A stretch of DNA of 64,000 nt from Phymorhynchus buccinoides (Eukaryota > Mollusca > Gastropoda > Neogastropoda > Raphitomidae). The notes under the pieces are model-generated. The model did not search any database, was not told the DNA's origin, and was given only the letters and a program-made list of their open reading frames with translations. Both the position numbers and the translations under genes were made by a program. How positions within the stretch are numbered: position 1 is the first letter of the stretch; the number at the start of each line of letters is the position of its first letter. This document shows, piece after piece, positions 1 to 12,663 of this stretch. The DNA lies in the NCBI GenBank assembly GCA_017654935.2, contig CM065698.1, positions 33,015,619 to 33,079,618 on the forward strand, written 5' to 3'.

Positions 1-22
1 AATCACCACTATGAATTTAAGT

Positions 23-27
<5 letters not shown>

Positions 28-62
<35 letters not shown>

Positions 63-125
63 CGTGTGTGTGTGTGTGTGCGTGTGTGCGTGTGTGTGTG
101 TGCGTGTGTGTGCGTGCGTGTGTGA
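28..125. repeat. (GT)n/(GC)n microsatellite
   Basis: Almost pure GT with interspersed GC steps, followed by a G run at 151-162 and a family of short GT stretches to 190. No gene in 1-518. Confidence 0.95.
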
Positions 126-518
126 GGTTTGTTTCCTTGCCTGTGTGTGTGGGGGGGGGGGGAGAGGGTTCCATGTGTGTGTGCGTGTGCGCTGTCTGCG
201 TGCTCTGCTGTACATGCAAGAAAGTACGGCCCACAATACATAAATAATGATTCACACTTGGTCAATAATTCACCAACCAACCCTCTTTGAGAGCACAAAT
301 TTTCGATTTTAATAATCTTTTTCCAACATCTTTAAAAATGGCTGCAATTATGATATGTGAATGTTTTTCTGGGCACAAGTTTTGAGGAAAAGAAAGTGGG
401 AGTAGTGCTGTTGAGCCGTGCTTGCCAAATTAAAAGCTGTCGCTGTCTCCATCTGTGACCATTTTCGCCAGATCCTGTAGGGTGGTAAATAATAAATAAT
501 GGGTAAAGGTAAAGATGT

Positions 519-903
519 GCCACCCCCCCCCCCCCCTGCATTTCTCGGTTAATTCTATTTTTCCGTTTTTGCCTTTCTTACCATACATAAAGCTGTATTT
601 TAGGAACATTTTTAGCTAATAACCTTTTTGGAATACTAACCCTATCCCTAACCCTAGCTGCCTAAACCTAACCCTAACCCCCCACTATGTACTGCAGTAC
701 ACCGCGATTTGTCACAGTTGTGTTTCGTTGCGTTTTTCCGTCTTATAGGGTTAGGGGTAGGGTTAGGGTTAGGGCTAAGGTTAGGGTTAGTATTCCAAAA
801 AGATAATTGGGTGAAAATGTTCCTAAAATACAGCTTTATGTATGGTAAGAAAGGAAATAACGGAAAAATACAATTAATCGAGAAATGTAGGGGGGGTGGC
901 ACA
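519..903. repeat. long inverted repeat with telomere-like inner arms
   Basis: The left arm (GTGCCACCCCCC, CATTTCTCGGTTAATT, CTTACCATACATAAAGCTGT, TTTTTGGAATACTAACCCTA) is mirrored on the right (AGGGTTAGGGTTAGTATTCCAAAAAG, ACAGCTTTATGTATGGTAAG, AATCGAGAAATG, GGGGGGTGGCAC). The inner arms are CCCTAA/TTAGGG-variant runs around a ~70-bp loop. No terminal target duplication was established. Confidence 0.82.
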
Positions 904-1002
904 AAGAATTGGAGATGAAACAATGATGGAGATGGGGTAGTCATTTTTTCCCTTTTTTTGATTTACAAATCTAATCCCTTCCTTTAATTAAAACCAACGC
1001 TT

Positions 1003-1210
1003 CCCCCGTGGGGATACCGGGGGGTCTTTTGTATAAATAGTTCCCCCACCTTCTGGAAGTTCTGTTGCTTGTAACTTCCTCTAATCTGTCACTATCTCTG
1101 ACTCTGCCTTTTCCCTTTGCTTGCTCTCATCATGGACACTACACATTGAATATAGAATCCGTGCTCTCATCTACTATCTTTCTGCCTTACCGGTCCATTC
1201 TCCAACGCTT
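1003..1210 (+). mobile_element. family C repeat, partial (CCCCGTGGGGATACCGGGG)
   Basis: Carries CCCACCTTCTGGAAGTTCTG, TTGTAACTTCCTCTAATCTG and TGCCTTTTCCCTTTGCTT. This is the left two thirds of a ~330-bp short interspersed element; no tRNA-like promoter was recognised, so the class is uncertain. Confidence 0.8.
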
Positions 1211-1275
1211 TCACACTGGTTTTTTGTTGTTGCAGAATTTGGGTGAAAAAGAACTCACACCAGGACTTTGGTAGA

Positions 1276-1440
1276 ATAATAATAGGAATAATAATAATAA
1301 GAAGAAGAAGAAGAAGAAGAAGAAGAATAATAATAAGAATAATAAGAATAATAAGAATAATGATAATAATAAAATAATAATTAATAATGCTTATACAGCG
1401 CATAATCTCTCTAAACAACTCAATGCGCTTTTCACTCACC
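1276..1440. repeat. (AAT)n/(AAG)n tract with a SINE-tail remnant
   Basis: Mixed AAT and AAG triplets to 1385, then TTATACAGCGCATAATCTC. It follows a family C copy whose own tail is AAG-rich. Confidence 0.7.
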
Positions 1441-1754
1441 ATTCGTACAAACATTTCTAACAGACTGGCTCACCATACATCTCTATGAAAATTAATACAT
1501 TAGAGAATAGTCTTTTGTGATTTGTGCGTTTTCGTGTTATAATTTTATGATTGAAATCGCTGGTGTTTTTAAGACCAAGACCCAGCCAGGGCCAACAATC
1601 AAATTAATGAACCCAATTAATTAAACATGGTGCGATGATTTTATTAGAACTTGGGGAGAGAAAAAACCCAACACACACAAAAGCTGGTTTACTTCTTTCA
1701 TGCTTCATGTTTTCTCACACCACGCTGAGAGTGGACATAATGGATACAATTCTG

Positions 1755-1893
1755 TTTAACGTCCTAGATCCTCCGGTCTGGAACAGACACATATGGGACA
1801 TTATTAGATGTAAAGATGGTGGGAACGATCCTGGAGGCAATGCCCGGAGGCAGTGCAACATAAGGAAATTCCCGATTTAAAAAAAATACAGAT
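1755..1893 (+). mobile_element. family D short interspersed repeat
   Basis: TTTAACGTCC, GGTCTGGAACAGACACATAT, GATCCTGGAGGCAATGCCCG and AATTCCCGATTT mark this ~140-200-bp family. Class not recognised. Confidence 0.78.
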
Positions 1894-2460
1894 GTGTATG
1901 AAAACATCTAATAAATTATAAAATGGACATAAGGTCTAGGCGCAGATTAAGTAGGCCCAGTCCTCCTCTTCTACCTTTTTGGGGGGGCATTGAGCAAGGT
2001 GAATAGGTACCATTAGAGTACCGTAATTATAATTTCTAATTAAGGTACTCTAGGTACCATAGGTGGCCTTGATAGTAGTTGTGTGCCTTTTAGGGATGGA
2101 GAGTTCTCTTATCTATGTTCATTGATTTTTCAATCATCATTAACATCGATTTGGTTTGCCTTCTTTGCTTCAAGTTTCTTTACCTACAGTTCTCAAGGTC
2201 TCTTTCCCTTTGCGTCAATCAACTTAACTCAATCACTAAAGGTAACAAACTGCAGCACGCGCATTGCATCTCTGACGTCACATTCACCTGCACGTGCACG
2301 CACGCCGCGCGCGACATCCTAAGCAATCTATTATGTATAGCTTTGCAACGTATAGCTTTACCCCTCACCCCCGCTCATTTTCTTTCCCCTACCCCCTCTG
2401 ACACTAATCACCCCTTGAGTTTTCCTCCCCGACCCCCCTGGGAGAACTCGTGGAGTCTGT

Positions 2461-2502
<42 letters not shown>

Positions 2503-3144
2503 AGTGGTTGGGGGGGAGGGAGGAGAGGCCGAGGGGGCGGATTAATAAGGCGTGTTAATGACATCAGACGGAAAGAGCGATAACCCTATCTGCCTTGACA
2601 CTTCCCATGCAACGGCCGTCCTAAACCCCTTGAACAGCGCGCTTACAAACCGCTGACTATGAAGCGCCGCGCTCTTCTACTACCCCCTGGACATTGGTTG
2701 CAGCGCGCGAGGGTGATGATAAGATAATGAGCGGTGGGTGGGAAACGGGGTGCTCTCGTCGGTAACCTTCCCTTTCACTTATTATTTTCCCCATTTCTTG
2801 GTAGTGGTTGTAGGAACAAAATCTGTTACAGGTTCTGTAGTCGTCATCAGAATGTAGGATGTAATCTCTGGCAGACATAAATAAATAGGCCTAGATTGGG
2901 GCAAACAGTAAAGTGAGGGGTTTAAAATGAATAATTTTCTACAGTGGATTAAAAAAACCAAAAACATTGTGCAGCTCAGTCTTTAGCAAACATTCGCCAC
3001 CCCCACCCCTAAATTTTTCGCATTCAAAACTGTCACTGACAAGCAACATTTTTGTCATTTTAGTTGGGAATGGGATATCAGCCTAGGATTATTTCCATAA
3101 CATTGAAAGAAGCAGACTTTGAGATTGAGGGTGGTAAACACGAG
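1894..3144. other. no gene seen; (AG)n at 2463-2490 and GC-rich patches
   Basis: AT-rich to 2240, then CpG-rich patches (2250-2320, 2610-2720). G runs at 2491-2500 and 3146-3167. No splice-bounded coding frame recognised on either strand. Confidence 0.6.
2273..2280. promoter_or_regulatory. isolated palindromic CRE-like site
   Basis: TGACGTCA within a GC-rich 90-bp patch (2250-2320). A match to the CREB/ATF core only; no gene or TSS was found near it. Confidence 0.2.
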
Positions 3145-3501
3145 GGGGGGGGGGGGGGGGGGGGGGGTGACGAATCTACATGTTTGCCCAGTCTTTTGTG
3201 AAATTTATGACTCTTAAAACAAGGGCGTACTTGTATAGGGTCTTAGTGCTGCAGCCTTGGGAATTAGCCTTTGGGGAGGATCCCCGACCACAGGTGTTTT
3301 ATAGTCCTTTGGGCCAAGAGAGCCAGGCTGTTCCGCTATTACTAACAAATTCCAGTCCAGTCTCCGGAATAGCAGTAGCCTCCTCTGTTATCTGGAAGTC
3401 ATGGTTCGACACGATGGAATACAATCTCGCGCGAGGGAGAAGGGGGGGGGGGGGGGAGGGAGGTGCTTATTATTATTCTTTTCCATCTCCGCTATATACA
3501 C

Positions 3502-3940
<439 letters not shown>

Positions 3941-4431
3941 ACACACACCACACCCTCTCTCCCTAGCGGTTTCGGAAGAATTTACGAGGGGCGCCACAGC
4001 GAGTTGAAGTGATCATGACTTGCGTTCCCGGCTAATTCCGGAACCAATTCTGATTCTCCCCCTATCTAATCTCCTGTCCCCATTCCAGACCGTGTGGCTG
4101 TTACGCAGGGGTCAGGGAATCAGCAGCGTAGTATCAAGGTAGCAGGCAGTAGAGCTGAGAGTACTAAAAGAGAACAGGTGGTGCAGAGTGATGGGGAAGG
4201 GGGGGGGGGGGGGGGGTAATGAGAGACAGATAGAGAGAGGAAGGGGGGGGGGGGGGGGTGCTTGATTACCCGAAGACTTTGTTTTTATGTTTGACAGCCA
4301 GCAAGGAATGAAAATAGAAACAAGGTAGTGGCGAGAGTGAGAAAGTTTATTGACATTGGTTTTTGAAATACTTTGTGTTAATGTTTGTCTCACAGCCAGT
4401 TGGTTATGAAAAGACTTTGTTTTAGCCCTTT

Positions 4432-4886
4432 CACCGCCAGATATTTTTGCAGCAAAACAAAAATCCATTAAACTTACTTGGGTAGAGGAACAAATCTGTC
4501 TGTAATATTCGGGATTCCTCTGACAGTGACATAGGGGAAGACGGGGTAAAAAGCACATGGGCGGGTAAGAAGCCCACCGCAATTATCTCAGGAAATGAAG
4601 CAAATTTCAGTCTCATTTTGCCCATGAGACGAGTGTTAATGTCTAGCATTCGTCTCATGGGCAAATTTGACTTAAATTTTCTTTATTTCCTGAGATAATT
4701 GGGGTGGGCTTCTTACCCGCCCATGCGCTTTTTACCCCGTCTTCCCCTATTTAAAGCAAGGCATGTCCCCACCTCCCAAAAATGAAGACAACAGGGTCTT
4801 TTGATAACAGACCCTGATTTGATGCCTTTTAGTGACCATTAAGTCAGTGTGGTGCAAAATTGCGACGTTGGCGGTGAAAGGGTTAA
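4432..4886. mobile_element. family B MITE (TTAACCCTTTCACCGCCA ends), split by family A
   Basis: Left end at 4432, right end GGCGGTGAAAGGGTTAA at 4886. The family A element at 4534-4747 interrupts it; without it the copy is about 240 bp like the others. Confidence 0.88.
4534..4747. mobile_element. 214-bp palindromic MITE, family A, copy 1 (nested)
   Basis: Starts GGGGAAGACGGGGTAAAAAG and ends in its inverse; the two halves pair almost completely around GTTAATGTCTAGCATT. Flanked by TA on both sides, as for Tc1/mariner-type insertions. It sits inside a family B element. Confidence 0.92.
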
Positions 4887-5158
4887 TGTTTGTCTCACAG
4901 CCAGCAAGGAATGAAAATAAAAACAAGGAAGTGGCGAGAGTGAGGGAGTTTATTGACATTGGTTATATAAATTGAAAGACTTTGTTTTAATGTTTGTCTC
5001 ACAGACAGCAAGGAATTAAAATAAAAGCGACAGCAGTCAATACCTAATGTGGTGAAACGAAAGAGATAACGACCGAAAGAGATAACGGTTGTAGGAAAGA
5101 AAGTAACAGGACTAAAAGTATCAGGGACAAAAAGTAACAAGTAACACCATTGAGTAAA

Positions 5159-5247
5159 TGGTGTGTGTGTGTATGCTCGGTGGGGACGGGGGGGGGGGGG
5201 GGGGGGGGGAGGGGGGGGGTGTTGAGATGCGTCCATAATTATGCATG

Positions 5248-5328
<81 letters not shown>

Positions 5329-5366
5329 TGTGTGTGTCAATACACTCCTTGTGTTAGATTATTTCT

Positions 5367-5417
<51 letters not shown>

Positions 5418-5420
5418 AAT
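5159..5420. repeat. (GT)n tracts and G run with a duplicated spacer
   Basis: G run at 5189-5219, (GT)n at 5251-5336 and 5370-5416. CAATACACTCCTTGTGTTAG and CAATGCACTCCTTGTGTTAG follow the two GT tracts, so tract plus flank was duplicated. Confidence 0.92.
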
Positions 5421-5730
5421 GCACTCCTTGTGTTAGATGATTTCTACATTCAGGCCGACATTATTAAATTATTATTTTGTATGTGTTACTTTTTTTCCAG
5501 TTACTTCATTTTTTTCCAGTTACTTTTTTTCCTAGCAAATTTTGTTACTTTTTTCCTCGTTATTTGTTTTCCTGTTGCTTCTGAGTTGTCCGTTCCCCAG
5601 AGATAACAGACTCCTTTTTTTTTACTCGAACTTCCCATTGACCACACGTGAACATGGGCGTGTTTCAAACATCGGTAACCTCGTTTTCAAATAAATAGGC
5701 GGAAGGAGGTTTTAGAGTGAGTGAAAGTTC

Positions 5731-5850
5731 GTTTAACGTCCTCCGGCCTGTTGGGACATTAATAACTATAAAGATAGTGGGGCGATCCTGGAGGTACTGC
5801 AATACCAGGAGAGTCCTAAAGGTGGGTTTTTTTAACAATAAAGATGTATC
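5731..5850 (+). mobile_element. family D repeat, diverged
   Basis: GTTTAACGTCCTCCGGCCTG ... GCGATCCTGGAGGTACTGCA ... AACAATAAAGATGTATC. Confidence 0.7.
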
Positions 5851-5861
5851 AATCAGGAGCT

Positions 5862-6107
5862 TTAACCCTTTCGCCGCCAGCCATTTTTCAGTCAAACAAT
5901 ACCATTAAACTTATCTGGGCAGAGAAAAAAAATTATCTGCAATATTGGGAATCCCTCTGTAACATGCATAACATTAGGCCTATCCTTACCTCCCAAAATT
6001 TAGAAAATAGGGTCTTTGGATAACAGGCCCTGATTTTATGCTTTTTAGTGACATGGGTGTTAAACCATTGTGGTGCATAAATGCGACATTGGCGGTGAAA
6101 GGGTTAA
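5862..6107. mobile_element. family B MITE, copy 2
   Basis: 246 bp from TTAACCCTTTCGCCGCCA to TGGCGGTGAAAGGGTTAA. Internal landmarks are TCTGCAATATTGGGAAT, ACATTAGGCCTATCCTTAC, GGATAACAGGCCCTGAT and TTAGTGACATGGGTGTTAAA. Confidence 0.9.
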
Positions 6108-6273
6108 AAACAAGATGAGCGATTCTTGTAGCTTGAAGTTTGTTCTGTTGACTGAGATGATGCATCACATAAGAATCTGTGAACTGTACAAATAAATATT
6201 AATACTCTCAACATTAACAACGCTGTATGCATTGTAACAATTTTGAAGGAGGTAAACCTGTCAAATGCATAGT

Positions 6274-6517
6274 TTAACCCTTTCACCGCCAGCCATATTT
6301 CAGCCAAACGTTTCCATTAAGTTTATCTGGGTAGAGAATAACATCCATCTGCAGTATTGGGGATTCTTCTGTAACATATCTAAAATAAGGTCTATCCTTA
6401 CTTCCCAAAACTAAGACAATAGGGTATTTGGATAATAGACCCCAATTTGATGCCTTTTAGTGACAGGTGTTAAATCAATGTGATGCTAAAATGCGACTTT
6501 GGCGGTGAAAGGGTTAA
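6274..6517. mobile_element. family B MITE, copy 3
   Basis: Full-length, same orientation as copy 2 and only 166 bp from it, somewhat more diverged. Confidence 0.9.
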
Positions 6518-7966
6518 AGTTTAGCAGAATACCATTTTGAAGTGTAAACATGTCTTTGCATTTAATTTTCGATTTCAAACGTAATTTTCATTCAGGTAGG
6601 CCTAAGGGTCTATGCCGCTATCTCTGCATTATAATAAAATTATAGTAATACACGCGGAATAGGCCTGTTGTTGGGTTTGGGTAAAATCAGCGCTTAATGA
6701 CTTTCTGGGTATTTCTTGACCAAGCCAATGGTTCAATCATCTACAGCTGTGAGCAAAGGATTTACATGTCTCAAGAGAGAGCTTTGTCTTCCCCAACATC
6801 TTAAAGTTCCTGGTATTAAGTTAACCCCCTTCAACAGCCTGTCATCTTTTACTGGTATGTGTGTGTGTCTTTCATTTAACGTCTATCCACTTCTCGTGAT
6901 ATTAGACGGCTGTGTGTCTTTTACTGGTAGGCTACTGCTTAGTGCAGTAGATCTGCTGGGGATTAGGACCACTCGGTCAAGATTCCAACAACTGACGGGG
7001 TTGCTTTGTGACCAAAGGACATAACACAAAGAAGATAACGGGATAGGATAGGACAGGTCAACACAGACCTCAACTCCCGGAACAGTATTGACGCTTAGTG
7101 TGGACTTGTGAATCGTATGTGGGGCCATGCAAGCTGTGTGCCTTGTTTCCATTATCGTGTGGTGGTTTGGGGCGATCATTTTACCGAGTTGAAGCAGACC
7201 CGGGCATTTTGACACTGGCTGTCAATAGCCCATGACAACACCTCGCTCTTTGTGGCAGACGGCGAGAGCCGACACCTTCACCACAAAAGAGCTGTAATCT
7301 TCTCTGGGGAGTTAAGTGCCCTGACCATGAATTAAAAAAAGGCCTTCAGTGATTTCCCTTGGTCACCAAGTCGATCACCAGAGGGCCCGTGTTTCCAGCC
7401 AATCACGGCACGGCTCTCAGCTGGAGGCTAAACTAACTGCTTGTGTCTGTTTGTAACGAGTGTCAGCGAGAAAAAGGAAGTGAGAAAGATGGCGCCTGGT
7501 GTCCGTGACAATAGGACGGGTGACTCAATTCTTTTTAAAACAGACTGTGGTCAAAAGAGAGATAAGGAGCGATTGAGTTCCCTCACGGGAAAAACAGAGG
7601 GGGGTGGGGATATAGGTATGTGTGTATGTAGAGAACAACGGGACGGGGAAAAGAAAAGTGGGGAGAGATGGAGCAGTAAGGCCCAGGGGAGTGAGGGTGG
7701 AGACCCGTTACAGCTCATTCTAACAGGACCCTGTTTTTCCCCCTGCGGAGTGCAGCGACACCTATGTATAGCCAGTCCCCGTCACCCTCGCTACCTGCGA
7801 TTCCTGCTGCCCCGAGCTATCTCCCCTTTTGTGTAGTTTGTGAGTGATGGTCCCCTGAATGAAAGGAGCATGGTTGATGATGGTGCGCTACTGACGTTCT
7901 CCCCATTGTGCTGCGAGAGAGTTCGCCATTAGTGTCATGTCCACTCTGTCCACAAATATTGGAACG

Positions 7967-7968
<2 letters not shown>
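6518..7968. other. no gene recognised
   Basis: Mixed-composition unique DNA. The longest frame (plus strand 7441-7836) begins mid-sequence, has low-complexity Gly/Lys runs and matches nothing I know. No element ends were found. Confidence 0.55.

Positions 7969-8058
<90 letters not shown>
7969..8058. repeat. (AG)n microsatellite
   Basis: Pure AG for about 90 bp. Confidence 0.97.
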
Positions 8059-8645
8059 AGAAGGGGTGGGGGTGATGAGATAGAACAATGTGATAAATGT
8101 GGACATCACTGTCAGTGTGAGTGACAGACAACCACTGTATGACATCAGATGCTGGCGAGATGAGGCAACTGACATGTTGAAATTGATATCATTGTCAAGT
8201 GGGGGTGGGTATAGGCCTACTATGAGTTGAAGAGACACGGAGAGAGGGGTTATATTTGGTACTATTAGGAGAGAGAAACAGATACAGATAGACAATCAGA
8301 CAGACGGACCAAGGAAGAAAGAGAGACACAAGTTTCGATGCTTGAAGCGAACTCTATGCAACAGGAAAACATTTTCAAGTTTTCTCTTTGGTCAATGGGC
8401 ATTTCAGACCTTTGAATTTTTTTAATTAAAAATATAGAAGAGAAAGAACAGATCAGAATGAGTTGCATAGCGTTTGCAATCAGTGTTTTAGTAAGAACAA
8501 AGAACGATTTGTAGCCGATCTAGTGTTGGTCTAAATCTACTACTGTTTCATAAGCCTAATAGTAATACGCCTTCGAATAATTTTTATTGATACCCTGATA
8601 CTTTGAGAAGGTTATATTAAGCGTGGATTGAGAAGTAGAGGGGAT

Positions 8646-8696
8646 GGGGGGGGGGGGGGGGGGGGGGGTGAGGGGAGGGGGGGGGGGGGGAGGGGG
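8646..8696. repeat. G-rich homopolymer tract
   Basis: Nearly all G with a TGAGGGGA interruption. Confidence 0.95.
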
Positions 8697-8868
8697 GCAA
8701 CGAAAAATCAAACAAGCAGTAAACAAAGTTTATTAACAGAACACAATGCAGGGTTCAACATTTCTTCAATAAGCTTTAAAGCTTATAAACGCACTCAAAC
8801 ACATTTCAATTCCAAACATAACATAAGGATGCTTCGGGAACTAACATGAACAACTAGGAGCTATATAT

Positions 8869-9186
8869 CCCCCGTGGGGATAGCGGAGGGGGGGGGGGGG
8901 GTGTCTTCCGTACAAATACTTCCCCCTCACCTTCTGGAAGTTCTGTGCTTGTAACTTCCTCTAATCTGTCTCTCTCTTTGACTCTGTCTTTTTCCTTGCT
9001 TTGTGTCATCTACTACCTTTCTGACTTTTGGCCCATTCTCCTGCCTTTTTCCCCCAAAACATCTTCCATATAGCTTTCTCCTTTGAGCTCCTCCGAAATC
9101 GGAATGTGTCGGCTGAATGCAGCGAGGACACCAGTGAAAACTGGACAACGGACACATACGTACCCACGCAGCAGAAGAAGAACACC
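8869..9186 (+). mobile_element. family C repeat, full length
   Basis: From CCCCCGTGGGGATAGC to GCAGAAGAAGAA, including TTTGAGCTCCTCCGAAATCG and GTGAAAACTGGACAACGGAC. The 3' end is an AAG-rich tail. Confidence 0.82.
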
Positions 9187-9697
9187 AACTATAAGAATAT
9201 CAATTATATTGAAATAAGGGGAAAAGGTAACAATATAACACGTACTCTTTAATAATTGGAAACAACAACAACATGGGAAAAAGAAATGTTGGAAAAAAAG
9301 AAGGATTTGGCAGTAACGGAAAGATTAAAGAGAGAAAGAGAGGGGGATACAGTGGAAAAAATAGGCCTACACCTAAGAAAGACGGACAGTGACACGGAAG
9401 AGAATGAGTTTATGGTTTTATGACGCACTCATAATCACCGGCAATAAACAATCGTTCTTGTGCAGCCAGGCTAGTTGTATTGAACCTTCGACACCACAAT
9501 CATGCCCTCCTCTCTCTTTCAAATTTCATGATTGGACGGCGCTGTCCGTCCCTGAGTTGTATTGCATTATTAAGCCCAAGTCGGTGTCAAACGCGACACA
9601 AAACTCAAAAACGCTTCTAAGCGTTATAGGTTGCCATAAAGTAAGGACCCAGCACCAAACACCTTCCCTGTCAGTTTCAGTTTCCATCAGAGCTGTA

Positions 9698-9911
9698 GGG
9701 GAAGACGGGGTAAAAAGCGCATGGGCGAGTAAGAAGCCCACCCCAATTATCTCATGAAATGAAGCAAATTTCAGTCTGATTTTGCCCATGAGACGAGCGT
9801 TAATGTCTAGCATTCGTCTCATGGGCAAATTTGACTGAAATTTTCTTTATTTCATGAGATAATAGGGGTGGGCTTCTTACCCGCCCATGCGCTTTTTACC
9901 CCGTCTTCCCC
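9698..9911. mobile_element. 214-bp palindromic MITE, family A, copy 2
   Basis: Same termini and same length as copy 1, TA on both sides, near-identical sequence, implying recent spread. Confidence 0.92.
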
Positions 9912-10015
9912 TACTATAGGCTACAAGACGCCAGATTTGAAAAGAATCAGTTTGAGGACTGTCATTTCGTCTTTCCCTTTCCTTTCAGTTATTCCGTCCG
10001 TCTTCACTATTTCTA

Positions 10016-10346
10016 TTCTTCTTCTTCTGCGTTCCCAGGCCATATGGCCATAATGGGTAAGGTACTATGTGTCAGGTTTTCAGTTTTCACTGGTCTCCCC
10101 GCTGCGTACAGCCTACACATTCCGATTTCGGAGGAGCTGAAATAAGAAACATTATTTGGAAGATTATTTTTGGAAAAAGGGCAGGAGAATGGGCCAATAA
10201 ATCAGAAAGATAGTAGATGATAGAAAGCGAAGGGAAAAGGCAGAGTCAAAGAGAGTGGCAGATTAGAGGAAGTTACAAGCACGTAGAACTTCCAGAAGGT
10301 GGGATAACTATTTTTACGAAAGACACCCCGGTATCCCCACGGGGGG
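10016..10346 (-). mobile_element. family C repeat, full length
   Basis: Reverse orientation: TTCTTCTTCTTCTGCGTTCC at the left, GGTATCCCCACGGGG at the right. Confidence 0.82.
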
Positions 10347-10424
10347 TTTCTATTCAATAATCCAGTCAGTCGTAATATTCCCTGCAGCCCATCCTTCCAA
10401 ATCTGTTGTCACGCACGTGCGCGT

Positions 10425-10705
10425 GTGAGACTGAGGCACACAAACGCGCATGCTTGCACGCAAACAGTTAGGCGTACATACACTACACGTATATTATACA
10501 TAGACACACACGCGCGCGCGCGCGCACACACACACACACATTGGCATTTATACACGTGCCAACACATTCAGTTGATATACACTTCACACATGCATCCACA
10601 CGTATTAATTGTGCGCGCTCACGCTCACGTAGTGTGCAGGCACCCACTCACGGACTCGCATACACACACGTGCACGTATGCACACAAACACACGCGCACA
10701 CTTGT
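10425..10705. repeat. CA/CG-rich alternating purine-pyrimidine region
   Basis: ACACACGCGCGCGCGCGCGC at 10503 and many CACACG steps; no coding signal. Confidence 0.85.
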
Positions 10706-10950
10706 GACAAAATTGATTTTTGTTTTGTTTTATGACAAAGTTGATTCGGTACCCCAGATCCACCTCAACATATGAGTGAAGAGAGAACTAGGGTTAATGT
10801 ATACAGGGGGGGGGGGGGGGGGCGAAGGAAGAAGTTGAAGAGGGTAAGATATGTAGAGGGAGCTTGGTCAATAAGAGGTTGTAGGAAAACTGGCAAGGAG
10901 GCTTTCAGCACCCACATTCTAAATCCATTCTCAACTCAGACCTGCAGACC

Positions 10951-10993
10951 TCCCCCCCCCCCCCCCCCCTCCCCCCCTCCCCGCCCCCCCCCC

Positions 10994-11075
<82 letters not shown>
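10951..11075. repeat. ~125-bp C homopolymer
   Basis: Poly-C with a few T and G, the longest homopolymer in the window. The apparent poly-Pro and poly-Gly frames across it are not genes. Confidence 0.97.
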
Positions 11076-11253
11076 ATTCTTGCCGCACCCTGTCCCCTTC
11101 CTTCATCTTGACTCTCAAGTGCCACATCTGCCAAAACTATCTGACCAACTTTACCTGTTCACACCCTCCCCCAAGATGTGCAGCCTCGGCACCTTCCTCT
11201 GGTTGCCTACTCCCACACAATGAACCTAATAAGATGTAGGCCACCGACTCATG

Positions 11254-11670
11254 GCCACTGCAACTAGGGTTATTAACGCCCTTGATAGTGAGGGTGAAAC
11301 CCTTGTTGGTCAGTACTGAAAAGGGCATTCACTCTTGCGAAAGGCAGCCATTTAGCCACTGCAACTAGGGTTATCAACGCCCTTGATAGTGAGGGTGAAA
11401 CCCTTGTTGGTCAGTACTGAAAAGGGCATTCACTCTTGCGAAAGGCAGACATTTAGTGCGGTCATACTAATTGCCGTCCGGAGCCATCCGGATGCCGTTA
11501 AAAGTTAATAGAGTATAGGTTTTTTATAATAATGGCTTCAAGATGAATAGTTAGACGGCAATTAGTAGGACCCATTTAGGGGGCCTCAAAAAGGGTTATT
11601 GGCGAGAGTTATTCCCTTGTTTGGTCAGTACTCAAGCATCTACCAAGGGCATTCACTCTTAGCAAAACAT
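11254..11670. repeat. 101-bp tandem repeat, 2 copies plus a diverged third
   Basis: GCCACTGCAACTAGGGTTAT starts copies at 11254 and 11355. A degenerate third (AGGGTTATTGGCGAGAG, GGTCAGTACT, GGGCATTCACTCTT) is at 11591-11670. Confidence 0.88.
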
Positions 11671-11817
11671 GGTTGTTGTAGTGGCCATATCAGTAGTAAC
11701 GTGAAAGTGACAGCTACGTGGCCGATGGTTTTCAACAGACAGACACGATACATCATGCTACAGTTTAATCTGTTATGTCACATGTTGATATGACTATCGA
11801 CCAAGGAGCAATGAGAG

Positions 11818-12030
11818 ACTTAGTGCGATTTTTCTCACGCCAGAGGGCATGACGCTCGTGTGGGGCTAATCCTCTCTATATTATTAGTTGGGGATAAAGA
11901 AAGAGAGAGAGACAGTGAGTGGTCCTACCATCACTCTCTCTCTCTCACTACGCCCAAGTAAGAAAATCGCGTGATAAGCCCCTAGTGCATTGACTGCCCT
12001 CTGGCGTGAAAAATATCGCCATAGGTTGAC
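11818..12030. repeat. unclassified repeat with a relative at 38895-39010
   Basis: CACTACGCCCAAGTAAGAAA ... AAGCCCCTAGTGCATTGACT ... GCCCTCTGGCG and, in intron J-K, CACTACCCCCAACTAAGAAT ... AAGCCCCTACTGCTTTGACT ... GCCCCCTGGCG. Partial inverted pairing (CGCCAGAGGGC / GCCCTCTGGCG) suggests a foldback element. Confidence 0.65.
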
Positions 12031-12286
12031 CATTGAACCTACTCTCTGTGCTGAAGCCTAGAGGAGTAGCTGGCCTTTGGGAGAGCATCCAGCTGGGTCC
12101 TGGCGTTCTCTTAGATTAGCGAATGGGGATGTATCTTGGGAAAGGCAATTTGCACAGTAACGCCTTCACCCCCCGATGTCTTGATTAGCAGCTATATTCT
12201 CTTCCTGTGGGTAGGTCAATTCATGGTCTGATACAAATTACGCATAGGATTAATATTATGTCAAAAATAGACCTGTACCCGGAAAT

Positions 12287-12483
12287 GGTGTTTTACGTCC
12301 TCTTGGTCTGAATCAGACACATATGGGACATTTGTAAATACAAATATAGTGGGAACAATACTGGAGGCAATGCCCGGAGGCAGTACGAAACCAGTAAAGT
12401 CCCGATTTTTTATAATTAATACAGATAGCTGTAGCGGTGACCACGCCTCGGTTAAACCTCATCGGCTATGGCACCGCCACAAG
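12287..12483 (+). mobile_element. family D repeat, long form
   Basis: TTTTACGTCCTCTTGGTCTG ... GGAGGCAATGCCCGGAGGCA ... ACCACGCCTCGGTTAAACCT ... ATCGGCTATGGCACCGCCAC. Confidence 0.82.
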
Positions 12484-12663
12484 AAGGTATATGGGACCTA
12501 TACCCGTTATTATTTTTCTCCTTTTATTGTCATTTTCAGCACGGTTTGCTCTAGCTCTTAGGCACACAGAGTGGGGATATGTCATGGGCAAGGCATCTCT
12601 GCTTTCAACAAATTTTAGCTCAGGCCTCCAGAATAGCAATTGCCTCTTCAGCTATCTGAGGTC

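Larger units (their letters stand above)
4273..5030. repeat. duplicated 110-bp units around the nested MITEs
   Basis: GACTTTGTTTTAATGTTTGT, CACAGCCAGCAAGGAATGAA and GAGTTTATTGACATTGG recur at 4273-4350, 4887-4960 and 4975-5030. The family B copy was inserted between units. Confidence 0.7.

Noticed and set aside
7441..7836. 131-residue plus-strand frame
   Set aside because: No recognisable domain, no splice or promoter context, low-complexity Gly/Lys content.
10772..11239. Proline-rich (plus) and glycine-rich (minus) frames of 60-155 residues
   Set aside because: They are translations of a ~125-bp C homopolymer; flanks have no codon structure or splice context.
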